64,000 nt of DNA from an uncultured Actinomycetes bacterium (GTDB taxonomy: Bacteria > Actinomycetota > Actinomycetes > Mycobacteriales > Nakamurellaceae). Shown here piece by piece: positions 27,590 through 36,146 of this stretch. The DNA lies in contig CALANS010000211.1 of NCBI GenBank assembly GCA_937926105.1, positions 1-64,000 of the forward strand, written 5' to 3'. The notes beneath the pieces were generated by a model. The model was not told where the DNA came from. It saw only the letters and a list, made by a program, of their open reading frames with translations, and ran no database searches. A program made the position numbers and the translations under genes. Each line of letters opens with the position of its first letter. Position 1 is the first letter of the stretch.

Positions 27590-29890
27590 ATGAACCCCGC
27601 TCCCTCTGCCCGGCTGTTCGGCGGGCTGCTGGCAGTCCTGGCGTTGGCGGCGCTCACCCTGGCGAGCCTGCTGTCGATCACGCCGCCGGCACCCCTATCC
27701 GCCGACGCACCGGCCGCCGAGTTCAGCGCCGGCCGCGCCTTCCAACACGTGCAGCGCATCGGCGAGGCCATGCACGTGGCGGGCAGCCCGGCCGCCGACG
27801 CCGTCCGCGAGCACATCGTCACCACCCTGTCCGGCTTGGGACTGCACCCGCAGATCCAGGACGCGGTCGGCGAAACCGACGCGCTGGGCGGGCAGGCGAT
27901 GGCCCGGGTGCGCAATGTGGTGACGCTGATCCCGGGCCGGCAGTCGACCGGGCGGCTTTTCCTGGTCGCGCACTACGACTCGGTGCAGGTCTCCTACGGC
28001 GCCAACGACGACGGGTCGGGCATCGCCACATTGTTGGAGACGGCACGTGCGCTGACGGACGGACCGCAGCTGCGCAACGACATCGTGCTGCTGGCCACCG
28101 ACGCCGAGGAGGCCTGCCTGTGTGGAGCCGAGGCGTTCGTGCATGCAGATTCGCTGGCGCGGGACGGGGGAGTCGTGCTGAACTTCGAGTCGCGCGGCTC
28201 GTCCGGGCCGGCGATCATGTTCGAGACCGCCGCCGGCAACGAGGATCTCATCGCCCAGTACGCCGCCGCCGTGCCCTACCCGGTGGCCACGTCCATGGCG
28301 GTGGAGGTCTACCGGATCCTGCCCAACGACACCGACTTCACCCCGTTCCGCACCTCCGGTCGGTTCACCGGGCTGAACTCCGCCTACATCGACGGATCGG
28401 CGACCTACCACTCGCCCGAGGATCGGCCGGACTACATGCATCTCGGCAGCCTGCAGTCCCAGGGCTCGAACGCACTGGCGCTGGCCCGGCAGCTCGGGAA
28501 CGCCGACCTGGCCGGCCTCGCGCGTCCCGAGGGGCACGATGCGACCTACTTCCCGGTGCTGGGCTCGCTGGTGCGCTATCCCGGCTGGCTGGTGTGGCCG
28601 CTGGCCGCGCTGGCCGCGCTGGGTGTGGCCGCGCTGGCGGTGACGGTGCGCCGGCGGATGGGTCTCGGTTGGGGCAGGATGACCGCCGGATTCGGCGTGG
28701 CCCTGCTGCCCTTGCTGCTGTCGGCGGTGGCGGCACAACTGCTGTGGATGCTGCTGGTCGCCCTGCGGCCCGGCTACGGAGCGATGCTGGATCCATGGCG
28801 ACCCGGCTGGTACCGGGCCGCGGTCTGCGCACTGGTGCTTCTGGTACTGGTGGGTTGGTATGCATTGCTGCGCCGCCGGTTCGGCCCGTGGGGCCTGGCC
28901 GTGGGCGGACTGGGGTGGTTGGCCGTCCTGGGGATGATCATGGCGGCGGCCACCCCCGGGGGCTCGTACCTGGCGGCGTTGCCGGCGCTTGCGGGATCGG
29001 TCCTCGGCATCGTGGCCATCACGGTTCGTCCCTGGTGGGGTCGGTTGCTGGCGGTGACGGCGACCGGCGTGGTCGCCGTGCTCGTGCTGGCCCCCACCGT
29101 GCTGTTGTTCTTTCCGGCGTTGGGGTTGGCCACCGGCGCGGCGACGGCGCTGGTAGCGGCCATGCTGGGGCTCGCCCTGCTGCCCGTGCTGGAATACCTG
29201 CACCCGGCGCTGCCCGCTCCGCCCGGCCGGTCGCGCATCACGTCCGCCGGGCTCACCATCACCGCCGCCGCGTTGGTCGTCGCGTGCACCGTCACCGGCC
29301 TGTCGGTCGACCATTTCGACACCCGATACCCGGCGCCCACCCAACTGATGTACGCCCTGGATGCCGACACGCACACCGCATACTGGGTCAGCCAGCAGAC
29401 CGATCCGGGCGGCTGGACCTCGAACTTCGTCACCGGCACGGAGGATCTGTCCGCCCAGTTCCCTCTGCTGGAGGGCAATCTCGCAACGGGGCCTGCGGAA
29501 CCCGCCAGGCTTCCGGCACCCACCCTCACCGTCGACGACGACCAGATTTCCGGGGCTACCCGCACCCTGACGGTGACGATCCATCCGCACCGAGACGTCC
29601 GGCTGGTTGCCGTGTCGGCCCCCGACATTACCGTCCTTTCAGCCACCGCACAGGGTCGGGAGATGCCCGTGCAGGACAAGGGGTTCCGGCTGTTGTTTCA
29701 TGCACCTCCGCCAGCGGGGGTGACGGTGCGCCTGGTGCTGGACGGTACCGGCCCGGTCGCATTCCGGGTGCTGGATGGCAGCGACGGGCTGTCGGGGCTG
29801 CCCGGATTCGTGCCACGGCCCGCGGGCGTCGGGGTACAGGGATCGCACACCTCGGAGCTGGTGTTGGTGGGCACTACCGTCACCGTCTGA
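27590..29890 (+). CDS. Membrane-anchored M28 aminopeptidase-like zinc peptidase
   Basis: A 766-residue protein. An N-terminal membrane anchor (about 8-30) is followed by an M28 peptidase domain. Its zinc ligands are visible as HYDSVQVSYGANDDGSG (His and Asp), TDAEEACLCG (Glu pair), an Asp near NDTDFTPFR and a His in YHSPEDRPDY. The second half has about eight membrane helices, then a soluble beta-rich domain. This layout resembles the vacuolar-membrane M28 peptidases of yeast (Pff1) and their bacterial relatives. The ATG at 27590 has CAGGAT 6 nt upstream. The substrate is unknown. Confidence 0.85.
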   Translation: MNPAPSARLFGGLLAVLALAALTLASLLSITPPAPLSADAPAAEFSAGRAFQHVQRIGEAMHVAGSPAADAVREHIVTTLSGLGLHPQIQDAVGETDALGGQAMARVRNVVTLIPGRQSTGRLFLVAHYDSVQVSYGANDDGSGIATLLETARALTDGPQLRNDIVLLATDAEEACLCGAEAFVHADSLARDGGVVLNFESRGSSGPAIMFETAAGNEDLIAQYAAAVPYPVATSMAVEVYRILPNDTDFTPFRTSGRFTGLNSAYIDGSATYHSPEDRPDYMHLGSLQSQGSNALALARQLGNADLAGLARPEGHDATYFPVLGSLVRYPGWLVWPLAALAALGVAALAVTVRRRMGLGWGRMTAGFGVALLPLLLSAVAAQLLWMLLVALRPGYGAMLDPWRPGWYRAAVCALVLLVLVGWYALLRRRFGPWGLAVGGLGWLAVLGMIMAAATPGGSYLAALPALAGSVLGIVAITVRPWWGRLLAVTATGVVAVLVLAPTVLLFFPALGLATGAATALVAAMLGLALLPVLEYLHPALPAPPGRSRITSAGLTITAAALVVACTVTGLSVDHFDTRYPAPTQLMYALDADTHTAYWVSQQTDPGGWTSNFVTGTEDLSAQFPLLEGNLATGPAEPARLPAPTLTVDDDQISGATRTLTVTIHPHRDVRLVAVSAPDITVLSATAQGREMPVQDKGFRLLFHAPPPAGVTVRLVLDGTGPVAFRVLDGSDGLSGLPGFVPRPAGVGVQGSHTSELVLVGTTVTV

Positions 29891-30078
29891 TGGCTCCCGG
29901 CGGCGCGGCCGAGTGCGTGCTCGCCGAATCCGGGCGGTCGCAACCTATCGCGGAGGCGGGTTGTCCGCCGTGCCGGGTGTGACGCAGTGATCATGGCGAT
30001 CGGCGCGGAAAGTACGATCGACATTCGCATGCTGTGGGCACCCGTCGGGCGCCGAGCGTGGAAGGGGAGGGGTCGGCT

Positions 30079-31926
30079 ATGTCCACTATCGGGTTCACTA
30101 CTCGGCCGCAATTGGAGGGCACCTTCGGCATGGTGGCCTCGACACACTGGCTGGCATCGCAGGCTGGCATGGCGGTACTGGAACGCGGTGGCAACGCGTT
30201 CGATGCGGCGGTGGCGTCGGGGTTCGTGCTCCAGGTGGTGGAGCCGCACCTGAACGGGCCGGCGGGTGAGGTGCCCATCGTGGCGTGGGACGCACGGGCG
30301 GAACGTGCCACCGTGATCTGCGGGCAGGGTACGGCTCCGGCGGGCGCCACGCTCGGGGCCTTCGACGACCTCGGTCTGACCTTGATCCCGGGTACCGGCC
30401 TGTTGCCGGCGTGTGTGCCGGGCGCCTTTGGCGGATGGATGCTGCTGTTGCAGCGGTACGGCACCATGCGGGTGGGCGATGTGCTGGAGTACGCGATCGG
30501 CTATGCGGAGGCCGGCTTTCCCGTGCTGCCCCGGGTGAGCGCCACGATCGCCACCGTGCACGACCTATTCGTCGACCATTGGCCGACCTCCGCAGCCCTG
30601 TGGTTGCCGGGGGGTGCCCCTCCCGCTGGAGGGACGCTATTTCGCAACCCGGCGCTGGCCGCGACCTACCGCCGCATCGTCAGCGACGCCGAGGCGGCCG
30701 GCTCCGGCCGCGACATCCAGATCGAGGCCGCCCTGCGCAGCTTCTACCATGGCTTCGTCGCCGAGGCCATGGACGAGTTTTGCGCCGGCACGGATGTCAT
30801 GGACTCCTCGGGCGAACCGCACCGCGGCCTGCTGCGGGGTTCCGACCTGGCCGGCTGGCAGGCCAGCGTGGAGGATCCGCTGAGCCTGGACTATCGGGCC
30901 GGCGGGCGCGGCTACACGGTGCTGAAGGCAGGGCCATGGAGCCAGGCGCCGGTGCTGTTGCAGCAATTGGCGCTGTTGGCGGGCTTCGACCTGGACGGCA
31001 TGGGCACCGACTCCCCGGAGTTCGTTCACGCCGTGGTGGAGGCGAGCAAACTGGCGTTCGCCGACCGGGAGGCGTTCTACGGCGATCCGGCCTTCGTGGA
31101 CGTGCCGATGGCGGCGCTGTTGTCGGGGCCGTACAACGATTATCGGCGCGCGCTGCTCGGTGATCGGGCCGACTGCGGCTCGTTGCGGCCGGGCACACCC
31201 GATGGCCGTGAGCCTCGGCTACCGGACCTTGCCAGGCTGATTGGCGCCGCGGCCACGGACGGGGGGATTGGCGAACCGACCGTGCGGGTGGAGCAGGCGG
31301 ACTCTCCCTCCGAGCTCTCGGTGGCGGTGGATGGCGAGACCCGCGGCGACACCTGCCATGTCGATGTGGTGGATCGGTGGGGGAATATGGTGTCGGCGAC
31401 ACCCAGCGGGGCGTGGCTGCAGAGTTCCCCGACGATTCCTGCGTTGGGTTTCTGCCTGGGCACCCGTGGCCAGATGTTTTGGCTGCAGTCGGGTCTGGCG
31501 AATTCGTTGGCGCCGGGCAAGCGTCCCCGCACCACGCTGAGCCCGAATCTGGCGCTGCGGGACGGCGTACCGTATCTCGCGTTCGGCACGCCGGGTGGCG
31601 ACCAGCAGGACCAGTGGTCGCTCCAGCTGTTCCTGCGGCACGTGCACCACGGATTGAACCTGCAGCAGGCGATCGACGAGCCGGCGTTTCACTCCAGCCA
31701 CTTCACCTCGTCGTTCTATCCGAGGGAGTCGTTCCCCGGGCGGTTGCATGTCGAGGGGCGGATGAACCCGGATACCGTGCGTGGCCTGCGGGACCGGGGC
31801 CACCAGGTGGTGGTCGAGGACGACTGGTCGCTGGGCCGGCTATCGGCCGTCTCGCGTGACGGTGACGGCATGCTGCGGGCCGCCGCGAATGCGCGCGGAA
31901 TGCAGGGCTACGCCGTGGGCCGGTGA
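30079..31926 (+). CDS. Gamma-glutamyltransferase-family Ntn hydrolase without signal peptide
   Basis: A 615-residue member of the gamma-glutamyltranspeptidase family. The likely self-cleavage nucleophile is Thr425 in GDTCHVDVVDRWGNMVS. The large-subunit motif ERGGNAFDAAVASGF lies near 35-50. The N-terminus (MSTIGFTTRPQLEGTFGMVA) has no signal peptide, so it should stay in the cytoplasm, unlike classical GGT. The ATG at 30079 has GGAAGGGGAGG upstream. It may be an acylase or amidase acting on gamma-glutamyl or cyclic amide compounds, which would suit the catabolic genes that follow. Confidence 0.88.
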   Translation: MSTIGFTTRPQLEGTFGMVASTHWLASQAGMAVLERGGNAFDAAVASGFVLQVVEPHLNGPAGEVPIVAWDARAERATVICGQGTAPAGATLGAFDDLGLTLIPGTGLLPACVPGAFGGWMLLLQRYGTMRVGDVLEYAIGYAEAGFPVLPRVSATIATVHDLFVDHWPTSAALWLPGGAPPAGGTLFRNPALAATYRRIVSDAEAAGSGRDIQIEAALRSFYHGFVAEAMDEFCAGTDVMDSSGEPHRGLLRGSDLAGWQASVEDPLSLDYRAGGRGYTVLKAGPWSQAPVLLQQLALLAGFDLDGMGTDSPEFVHAVVEASKLAFADREAFYGDPAFVDVPMAALLSGPYNDYRRALLGDRADCGSLRPGTPDGREPRLPDLARLIGAAATDGGIGEPTVRVEQADSPSELSVAVDGETRGDTCHVDVVDRWGNMVSATPSGAWLQSSPTIPALGFCLGTRGQMFWLQSGLANSLAPGKRPRTTLSPNLALRDGVPYLAFGTPGGDQQDQWSLQLFLRHVHHGLNLQQAIDEPAFHSSHFTSSFYPRESFPGRLHVEGRMNPDTVRGLRDRGHQVVVEDDWSLGRLSAVSRDGDGMLRAAANARGMQGYAVGR

Positions 31927-31941
31927 CGGCGCCGGCTTCGG

Positions 31942-33225
31942 CTAGAAGACCGTGCGGACCGCGCCGATCATGCGGGGCTGCGCCGCGCTGACATCGTCCA
32001 GCACCGGGACCATCGACCACTTGTCGAAAGCGGTGCAGGGATGGGAGATTCCGCAGCGCACCACCTCACCGAGCCGCAGGTCGGAGGCCGGGTCCAGGGA
32101 CAGGTAGGCGTGCTGATCGTTCAGCTGGGTGATCGTGGCGCCGGCCAGCGCGCGCCGGGACGTGTCGGCGTCCCGGCCGCGTACCCCCTGTGGCACCGGG
32201 AGGCGCCCGTCGTAGGGCACGTCGCGTCGCCCCATGTTCAACAGCGCGAGGCCCGGCTCTGGGCGCGAGACCACCTGCCCCCAGGCGTGCAGCGCGGCCC
32301 GCAGCGGGCGGCCCGTCGATCGCCCGAACGGCGACGAGGCCGCGTACCCACCGTCGTCGTGGGTGAGGTAGCACCCGGACCGCAGCACGATCCTGGCACC
32401 CAGATCGCGCAGCGGCGCCCAGCGTTGCACCACCACGTCGAAATAGGCGCTGCCACCCCCGGTGATCACCGGGGCGTCATCCGGCCGGAGCAGACCGGCA
32501 TCCACGGCGGCGCGGAAGGTCTCGGCGGCACCATCGCAGAATGCGACCATCGCCGCGTGGCCGTCGGGACCGGAGGCACCGGCCAGCGAGCCCTCCCAGG
32601 CCGCGATGCCGGCGAGAGTCAGGTTTCCCGCCTGCGCAACCGCGTCTGCGGTCTGCAGGCTCTCGGACAGCGTGCGCGCGCCGGTGCGGGCGCCGCTACC
32701 GCCTCGGTCTACCAGCACGGCCAGTGGTCGTCCGCCGCGCGGGTATCCGGAGGCCGTCAGCCGGACGGCTTCCGGGGAGTCTGCCCACACCAGCACCTCG
32801 GTGTCAGGTCGCTCGTCGAGCAGGGCTGCCACCGCCGCGAGATCTGCCGGCGTCAGCATCGCGCCGGCATGCAAGATCCTGCGCACGCCGTGAGCGGCCG
32901 CCACTCGCAGCTGCCAGGGCGTGGCGACCGTGATCGCCCACGCGCCGGCATCGAGCTGGCGACGCCACAGCTGTGGGGACATGGTCGTCTTGCCGTGTGG
33001 CGCCAGCAGCACCCCGTTCTCGGCCAGGTAGTCGCCCATGACCGCGATGTTGTGCTCCAGGGCGTCGGCATCGAGCGTCAGGACCGGGGTCGGCAGGTCG
33101 GCGAGCGTAAGGCCGCCGGCGACCAGCTGGGCAACCGAACGGCCGTGTTGGGCGGGCCCGAAACACTTGCTGCGCCAATCGATCGGAGTGTCATCGGGAA
33201 CAAGCCAGGACGATGCGTTGGTCAC
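31942..33225 (-). CDS. PLP-dependent D-serine-dehydratase-like / amino acid deaminase
   Basis: A 427-residue fold-type III PLP enzyme of the alanine-racemase N-terminal family. Lys79 in LAPHGKTTMSP should bind PLP. The C-terminal D-serine-dehydratase-like domain keeps a zinc-type His/Cys pair (CGISHPCTAFDKW). Such enzymes deaminate D-amino acids or split D-threonine-type substrates. It is convergent with the GGT-family gene (15 nt apart) and divergent from the FAH-family gene. A clear promoter precedes its GTG start. Confidence 0.85.
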   Translation of the reverse strand: MTNASSWLVPDDTPIDWRSKCFGPAQHGRSVAQLVAGGLTLADLPTPVLTLDADALEHNIAVMGDYLAENGVLLAPHGKTTMSPQLWRRQLDAGAWAITVATPWQLRVAAAHGVRRILHAGAMLTPADLAAVAALLDERPDTEVLVWADSPEAVRLTASGYPRGGRPLAVLVDRGGSGARTGARTLSESLQTADAVAQAGNLTLAGIAAWEGSLAGASGPDGHAAMVAFCDGAAETFRAAVDAGLLRPDDAPVITGGGSAYFDVVVQRWAPLRDLGARIVLRSGCYLTHDDGGYAASSPFGRSTGRPLRAALHAWGQVVSRPEPGLALLNMGRRDVPYDGRLPVPQGVRGRDADTSRRALAGATITQLNDQHAYLSLDPASDLRLGEVVRCGISHPCTAFDKWSMVPVLDDVSAAQPRMIGAVRTVF

Positions 33226-33230
33226 GGTGG

Positions 33231-33260
33231 ATGCTTACCGTGATTCTTGCGCTGTGTCAA
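33231..33260 (-). promoter_or_regulatory. Sigma-70-type promoter of the deaminase gene
   Basis: On the minus strand TTGACA (33255-33260) is followed after 18 nt by AAGCAT (33231-33236), with the GTG start 5 nt further on. This would give a leaderless or near-leaderless mRNA. Confidence 0.6.
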
Positions 33261-33381
33261 TGCGTGGAACGGCGGTTGCGTCGCTCGGTCCCGCGTGGAG
33301 ACCCCGGCCCCCCGGTCCGGTCGCACCAGTGGGAGACTGGACCGTCGATGTCGGCTAGTGGGATGTTCGGATGGGAGCGAG

Positions 33382-34227
33382 ATGGAACTGCGCCGTATAG
33401 GGCCCGCCGGTGCCGAACGCCCAGTGGTGGTGCACGACGGCGCCGCCCACGACCTCACGTCGTTGACCGCGGACATTGACGGAGCATTCCTGGCCGGCGA
33501 CGGCATCGCGCGCACCCGACGGGCGCTGGCCCAGGCCGCGTTGCCCGTGGTGGACATTGCCGGCCAGCGGGTGGGTGCGCCGATCGTGCGCCCGCAGGCC
33601 GTGTGGTGCATCGGCATGAACTACGCAGCGCACGCCGCCGAATCCGGCGCCGAGCCGCCTTCGGTGCCGGTGCTGTTTTTCAAGACGCCCAATACCGTCG
33701 TCGGGCCCTACGACAACCTGCACGTGCCACGGGGGTCGGTGAAGACCGACTGGGAGGTGGAGTTGGCCGTGGTGATCGGTCGCCGGGCGCGCTATCTGGA
33801 TTCCCCCGCCGACGCGGCCGCACACATCGCCGGATACACCATGTCCAACGACGTGTCCGAGCGGGAGTGGCAGCTGGAGGTTTCCGGCGGGCAATGGTCG
33901 AAGGGCAAGTGCTGCGAGACGTTCAACCCGCTCGGTCCCGCGCTGGTCCCGGCTGACGAACTGGACGGCGGTGCGGTCCGGTTGCGGTCATGGGTCAACG
34001 GTGAGCCCCGGCAGGATTCAACCTCGGCGGACCTGATCTTCGGTATCGACTACCTGGTATGGCACCTGTCGCAGGTGGCGGTGCTGGAGCCGGGCGACAT
34101 CATCAACACCGGTACGCCGCAGGGTGTCGGACTCTCCGGGCGGTTCCCGTATCTGCGGGCCGGCGACGTGGTGGAGACGGAGATCGAGGGGATCGGCCGG
34201 GCGCGCCAGGAGTGCGTGCAGGCCTGA
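33382..34227 (+). CDS. Fumarylacetoacetate hydrolase-family protein
   Basis: A 281-residue enzyme of the FAH/HpcE superfamily, which hydrolyses or decarboxylates beta-dicarbonyl acids. The metal and catalytic motifs are WCIGMNYAAHAAESG, DWEVELAVVIGRRAR, TMSNDVSEREWQLE, SKGKCCETFNPLGP and INTGTPQGVGLS. The ATG at 33382 has GGAGC 5 nt upstream; the longer frame from 33247 lacks homology. The gene may act late in degradation of the compound imported by this region. Confidence 0.9.
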   Translation: MELRRIGPAGAERPVVVHDGAAHDLTSLTADIDGAFLAGDGIARTRRALAQAALPVVDIAGQRVGAPIVRPQAVWCIGMNYAAHAAESGAEPPSVPVLFFKTPNTVVGPYDNLHVPRGSVKTDWEVELAVVIGRRARYLDSPADAAAHIAGYTMSNDVSEREWQLEVSGGQWSKGKCCETFNPLGPALVPADELDGGAVRLRSWVNGEPRQDSTSADLIFGIDYLVWHLSQVAVLEPGDIINTGTPQGVGLSGRFPYLRAGDVVETEIEGIGRARQECVQA

Positions 34228-34262
34228 GTGTCGGCGGCGTCGGGGCGATGGCGGGAGCCCGG

Positions 34263-35030
34263 TCAGCCGCGCATCTGGCGTGATAGGTCCCGGGCGACCC
34301 GACGGAGCGCGCGGGCGACCGTGGGTACCTCGGCGGCCTCGAAGCGGGCGGCGGGGGCGGAGACGCTTACCGCGGCCGCGAACCCCAGATCCGGGATCGC
34401 CACTGCGACACACCGCCCACCTTCCTGGTTCTCTTGCTCATCCACGGCGTAGCCCTGCTCACGCACGGTGTTCAGTTCGGTCAGCAGGCTGGGCAGGTCG
34501 GTAATGGTGGCGTCGGTGAACGCGGGCATGCCGGACACCGCGATCAGGGAACGGATCCGGTCCTCCGGTAGGGCAGCGGCCATGGCCTTGCCCAGCGCGG
34601 TGGCATGCACGTAACCACGTTCGCCGACGCGGGCGGCCAGCCGCATCATCTGCGGGCTCTCGCAGACCACGCTGTGCACCACGCTGGTGCCATCGAGCAT
34701 GCCCAGGTTGGTGGTCTCGTCGAGCTTGTCCCGCAGGCGCTCCAGAGCGGGACGGGCCAACTCGGCCAGCCGGGCGATGCCACGGGTGTGCTGGGGGCGG
34801 AAGGCGAGCCCGAGTCGGTAGATCAGGGGATCGTGGCCGCGCTCCACATAGTGGCGTGCCTCCAGCGCCGACAGGTAGCGAAAGGCCGAGCTCTTGGGGA
34901 GCCCGGTGGCGTCGGCTACCTCGGTGAGTGTGACACCGTCCGGGGCGTTCGCCAGTGTGTCCAGGATGTCGCACACCCGATCCACCGACCGGATCGGATA
35001 GGTGGCAACGGGGTCGGCATCGGCAACCAT
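34263..35030 (-). CDS. IclR-family transcriptional regulator
   Basis: A 255-residue regulator with an N-terminal winged HTH (VTLTEVADATGLPKSSAFRY) and a C-terminal IclR effector domain (about 85-250, with ATALGKAMAAALPE). The ATG at 35030 is fixed by AAGGAGG at 35037-35043. It is convergent with the FAH-family gene and lies 83 nt downstream of the SDR on the same strand. It is the best candidate to control the M81/ABC region. Its target sites are not proven. Confidence 0.92.
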   Translation of the reverse strand: MVADADPVATYPIRSVDRVCDILDTLANAPDGVTLTEVADATGLPKSSAFRYLSALEARHYVERGHDPLIYRLGLAFRPQHTRGIARLAELARPALERLRDKLDETTNLGMLDGTSVVHSVVCESPQMMRLAARVGERGYVHATALGKAMAAALPEDRIRSLIAVSGMPAFTDATITDLPSLLTELNTVREQGYAVDEQENQEGGRCVAVAIPDLGFAAAVSVSAPAARFEAAEVPTVARALRRVARDLSRQMRG

Positions 35031-35113
35031 CGGCAGCCTCCTTGCTGGTAGGTGGTATCGGGATGATAGGACGATTCCAGAGCGTGAAACAATTGCCGGC
35101 GGCGGATCCCGCG

Positions 35114-35893
35114 TCAGTACATCACCCAGCCGCCGTCGACGCACACCACCTGGCCGGTGACGAATGCGGCGTCGTCGCTCGCCAGGAAGACGAACGCGCC
35201 GGCCAGGTCGTCCGCGTAACCCCGGCGCTGCAGCGACTGTACGGGCAGGATGCGTGCCGCCACCGCATCGGGATCGGGAGACAATTCCTCCTCGTGCTCG
35301 GTGCGTATCGCCCCCGGCATCACGGCGTTCACCCGGACCCCGTCCGGGCCCAACTCCCGGGCGAGCGCCCTCGTCATCCCCAGGATCGCCGCCTTCGAGG
35401 CCGTGTAGTGCAGCGCGCCCGGCTGTCCGGTCATCGCCATCACCGACGTCAGGGTAACGATCGCACCGTGCCCGGAGGCGATGAGGTCCTCGCGCGCTTC
35501 CTTGGCGAGCAACCAGGTCCCGCGCACGTTCACCGCCTGCATGGTGTCCCAGTCCTGGACGGACATCTGATGCCAGACAGCGCGGCCCGTCGCGGCGGCG
35601 TTGGCCACCAGGAGGTCCAACGGTCCGAGCGCAGTCCGAGCGTGGCGAACCGTCTCGCCCGGCCCCTGTGGCGTGGACAGGTCCCCGGGCACGGCCACCG
35701 CCACCCCACCCGCCGCGGTGATGCTCTCGACGACATTGGCGGCCAGGCGCGCCATCTCGTCGGTCGGTTGGTGCCCGACCGCCACGGCGGCGCCCTCGGC
35801 GGCGAAGCGACGCGCCACCGCTGCGCCGATGCCGCGGGAGGCCCCGGTGATCAGAGCGGTGCGGCCTGCGAGCCGACCCGTTGGAGCTGTCAT
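35114..35893 (-). CDS. Short-chain dehydrogenase/reductase
   Basis: A 259-residue NAD(P)-dependent oxidoreductase. It has a cofactor motif TGASRGIGAAVARRFA, NAAATG, a catalytic Ser in TSVMAM, YTASKAA and a C-terminal VCVDGGWVM. The ATG at 35893 is supported by a GAAGGGA ribosome binding site. It diverges from the first M81 gene across 253 nt of control region. The substrate is unknown. Confidence 0.9.
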   Translation of the reverse strand: MTAPTGRLAGRTALITGASRGIGAAVARRFAAEGAAVAVGHQPTDEMARLAANVVESITAAGGVAVAVPGDLSTPQGPGETVRHARTALGPLDLLVANAAATGRAVWHQMSVQDWDTMQAVNVRGTWLLAKEAREDLIASGHGAIVTLTSVMAMTGQPGALHYTASKAAILGMTRALARELGPDGVRVNAVMPGAIRTEHEEELSPDPDAVAARILPVQSLQRRGYADDLAGAFVFLASDDAAFVTGQVVCVDGGWVMY

Positions 35894-36082
35894 GGCGTGT
35901 TCCCTTCTTGCTGTGCCGAGCGACCGGGCGTGGCGCGCCGGGGGCCTGCTGCCAGACCCTGCTCCCTCGCTGTCCGACACGCGCCGCACCGCGGTGAGCT
36001 CGCTGCGCGGTCCGGATGCCGGGTCTGACTAATGGAATGCCCGTGCCGAAACTGCTTGTGCCGGGGTGTCTCGGGTGGTACT

Positions 36083-36097
36083 AATGAGACCATCATT
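36083..36097. promoter_or_regulatory. Inverted repeat AATGA-N5-TCATT in the SDR/M81 control region
   Basis: A 15-nt imperfect palindrome (AATGAGACCATCATT) lies 50 nt before the GTG of the first M81 gene, in the gap shared with the divergent SDR. It overlaps a second inverted repeat, TGGT-N9-ACCA. It could be the site of the IclR regulator; this is inference. Confidence 0.35.
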
Positions 36098-36146
36098 GCA
36101 CTGCCTGAAACATTCGTCGACCCCCCTTGACCCGTCGGAGGTGCTG

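Noticed and set aside
27160..29982. A 940-codon plus-strand frame and a 631-codon minus frame over the M28 gene
   Set aside because: Both are Arg/Gly/Pro/Ala-rich shadows with no motif; the M28 frame carries the zinc ligands and membrane helices.
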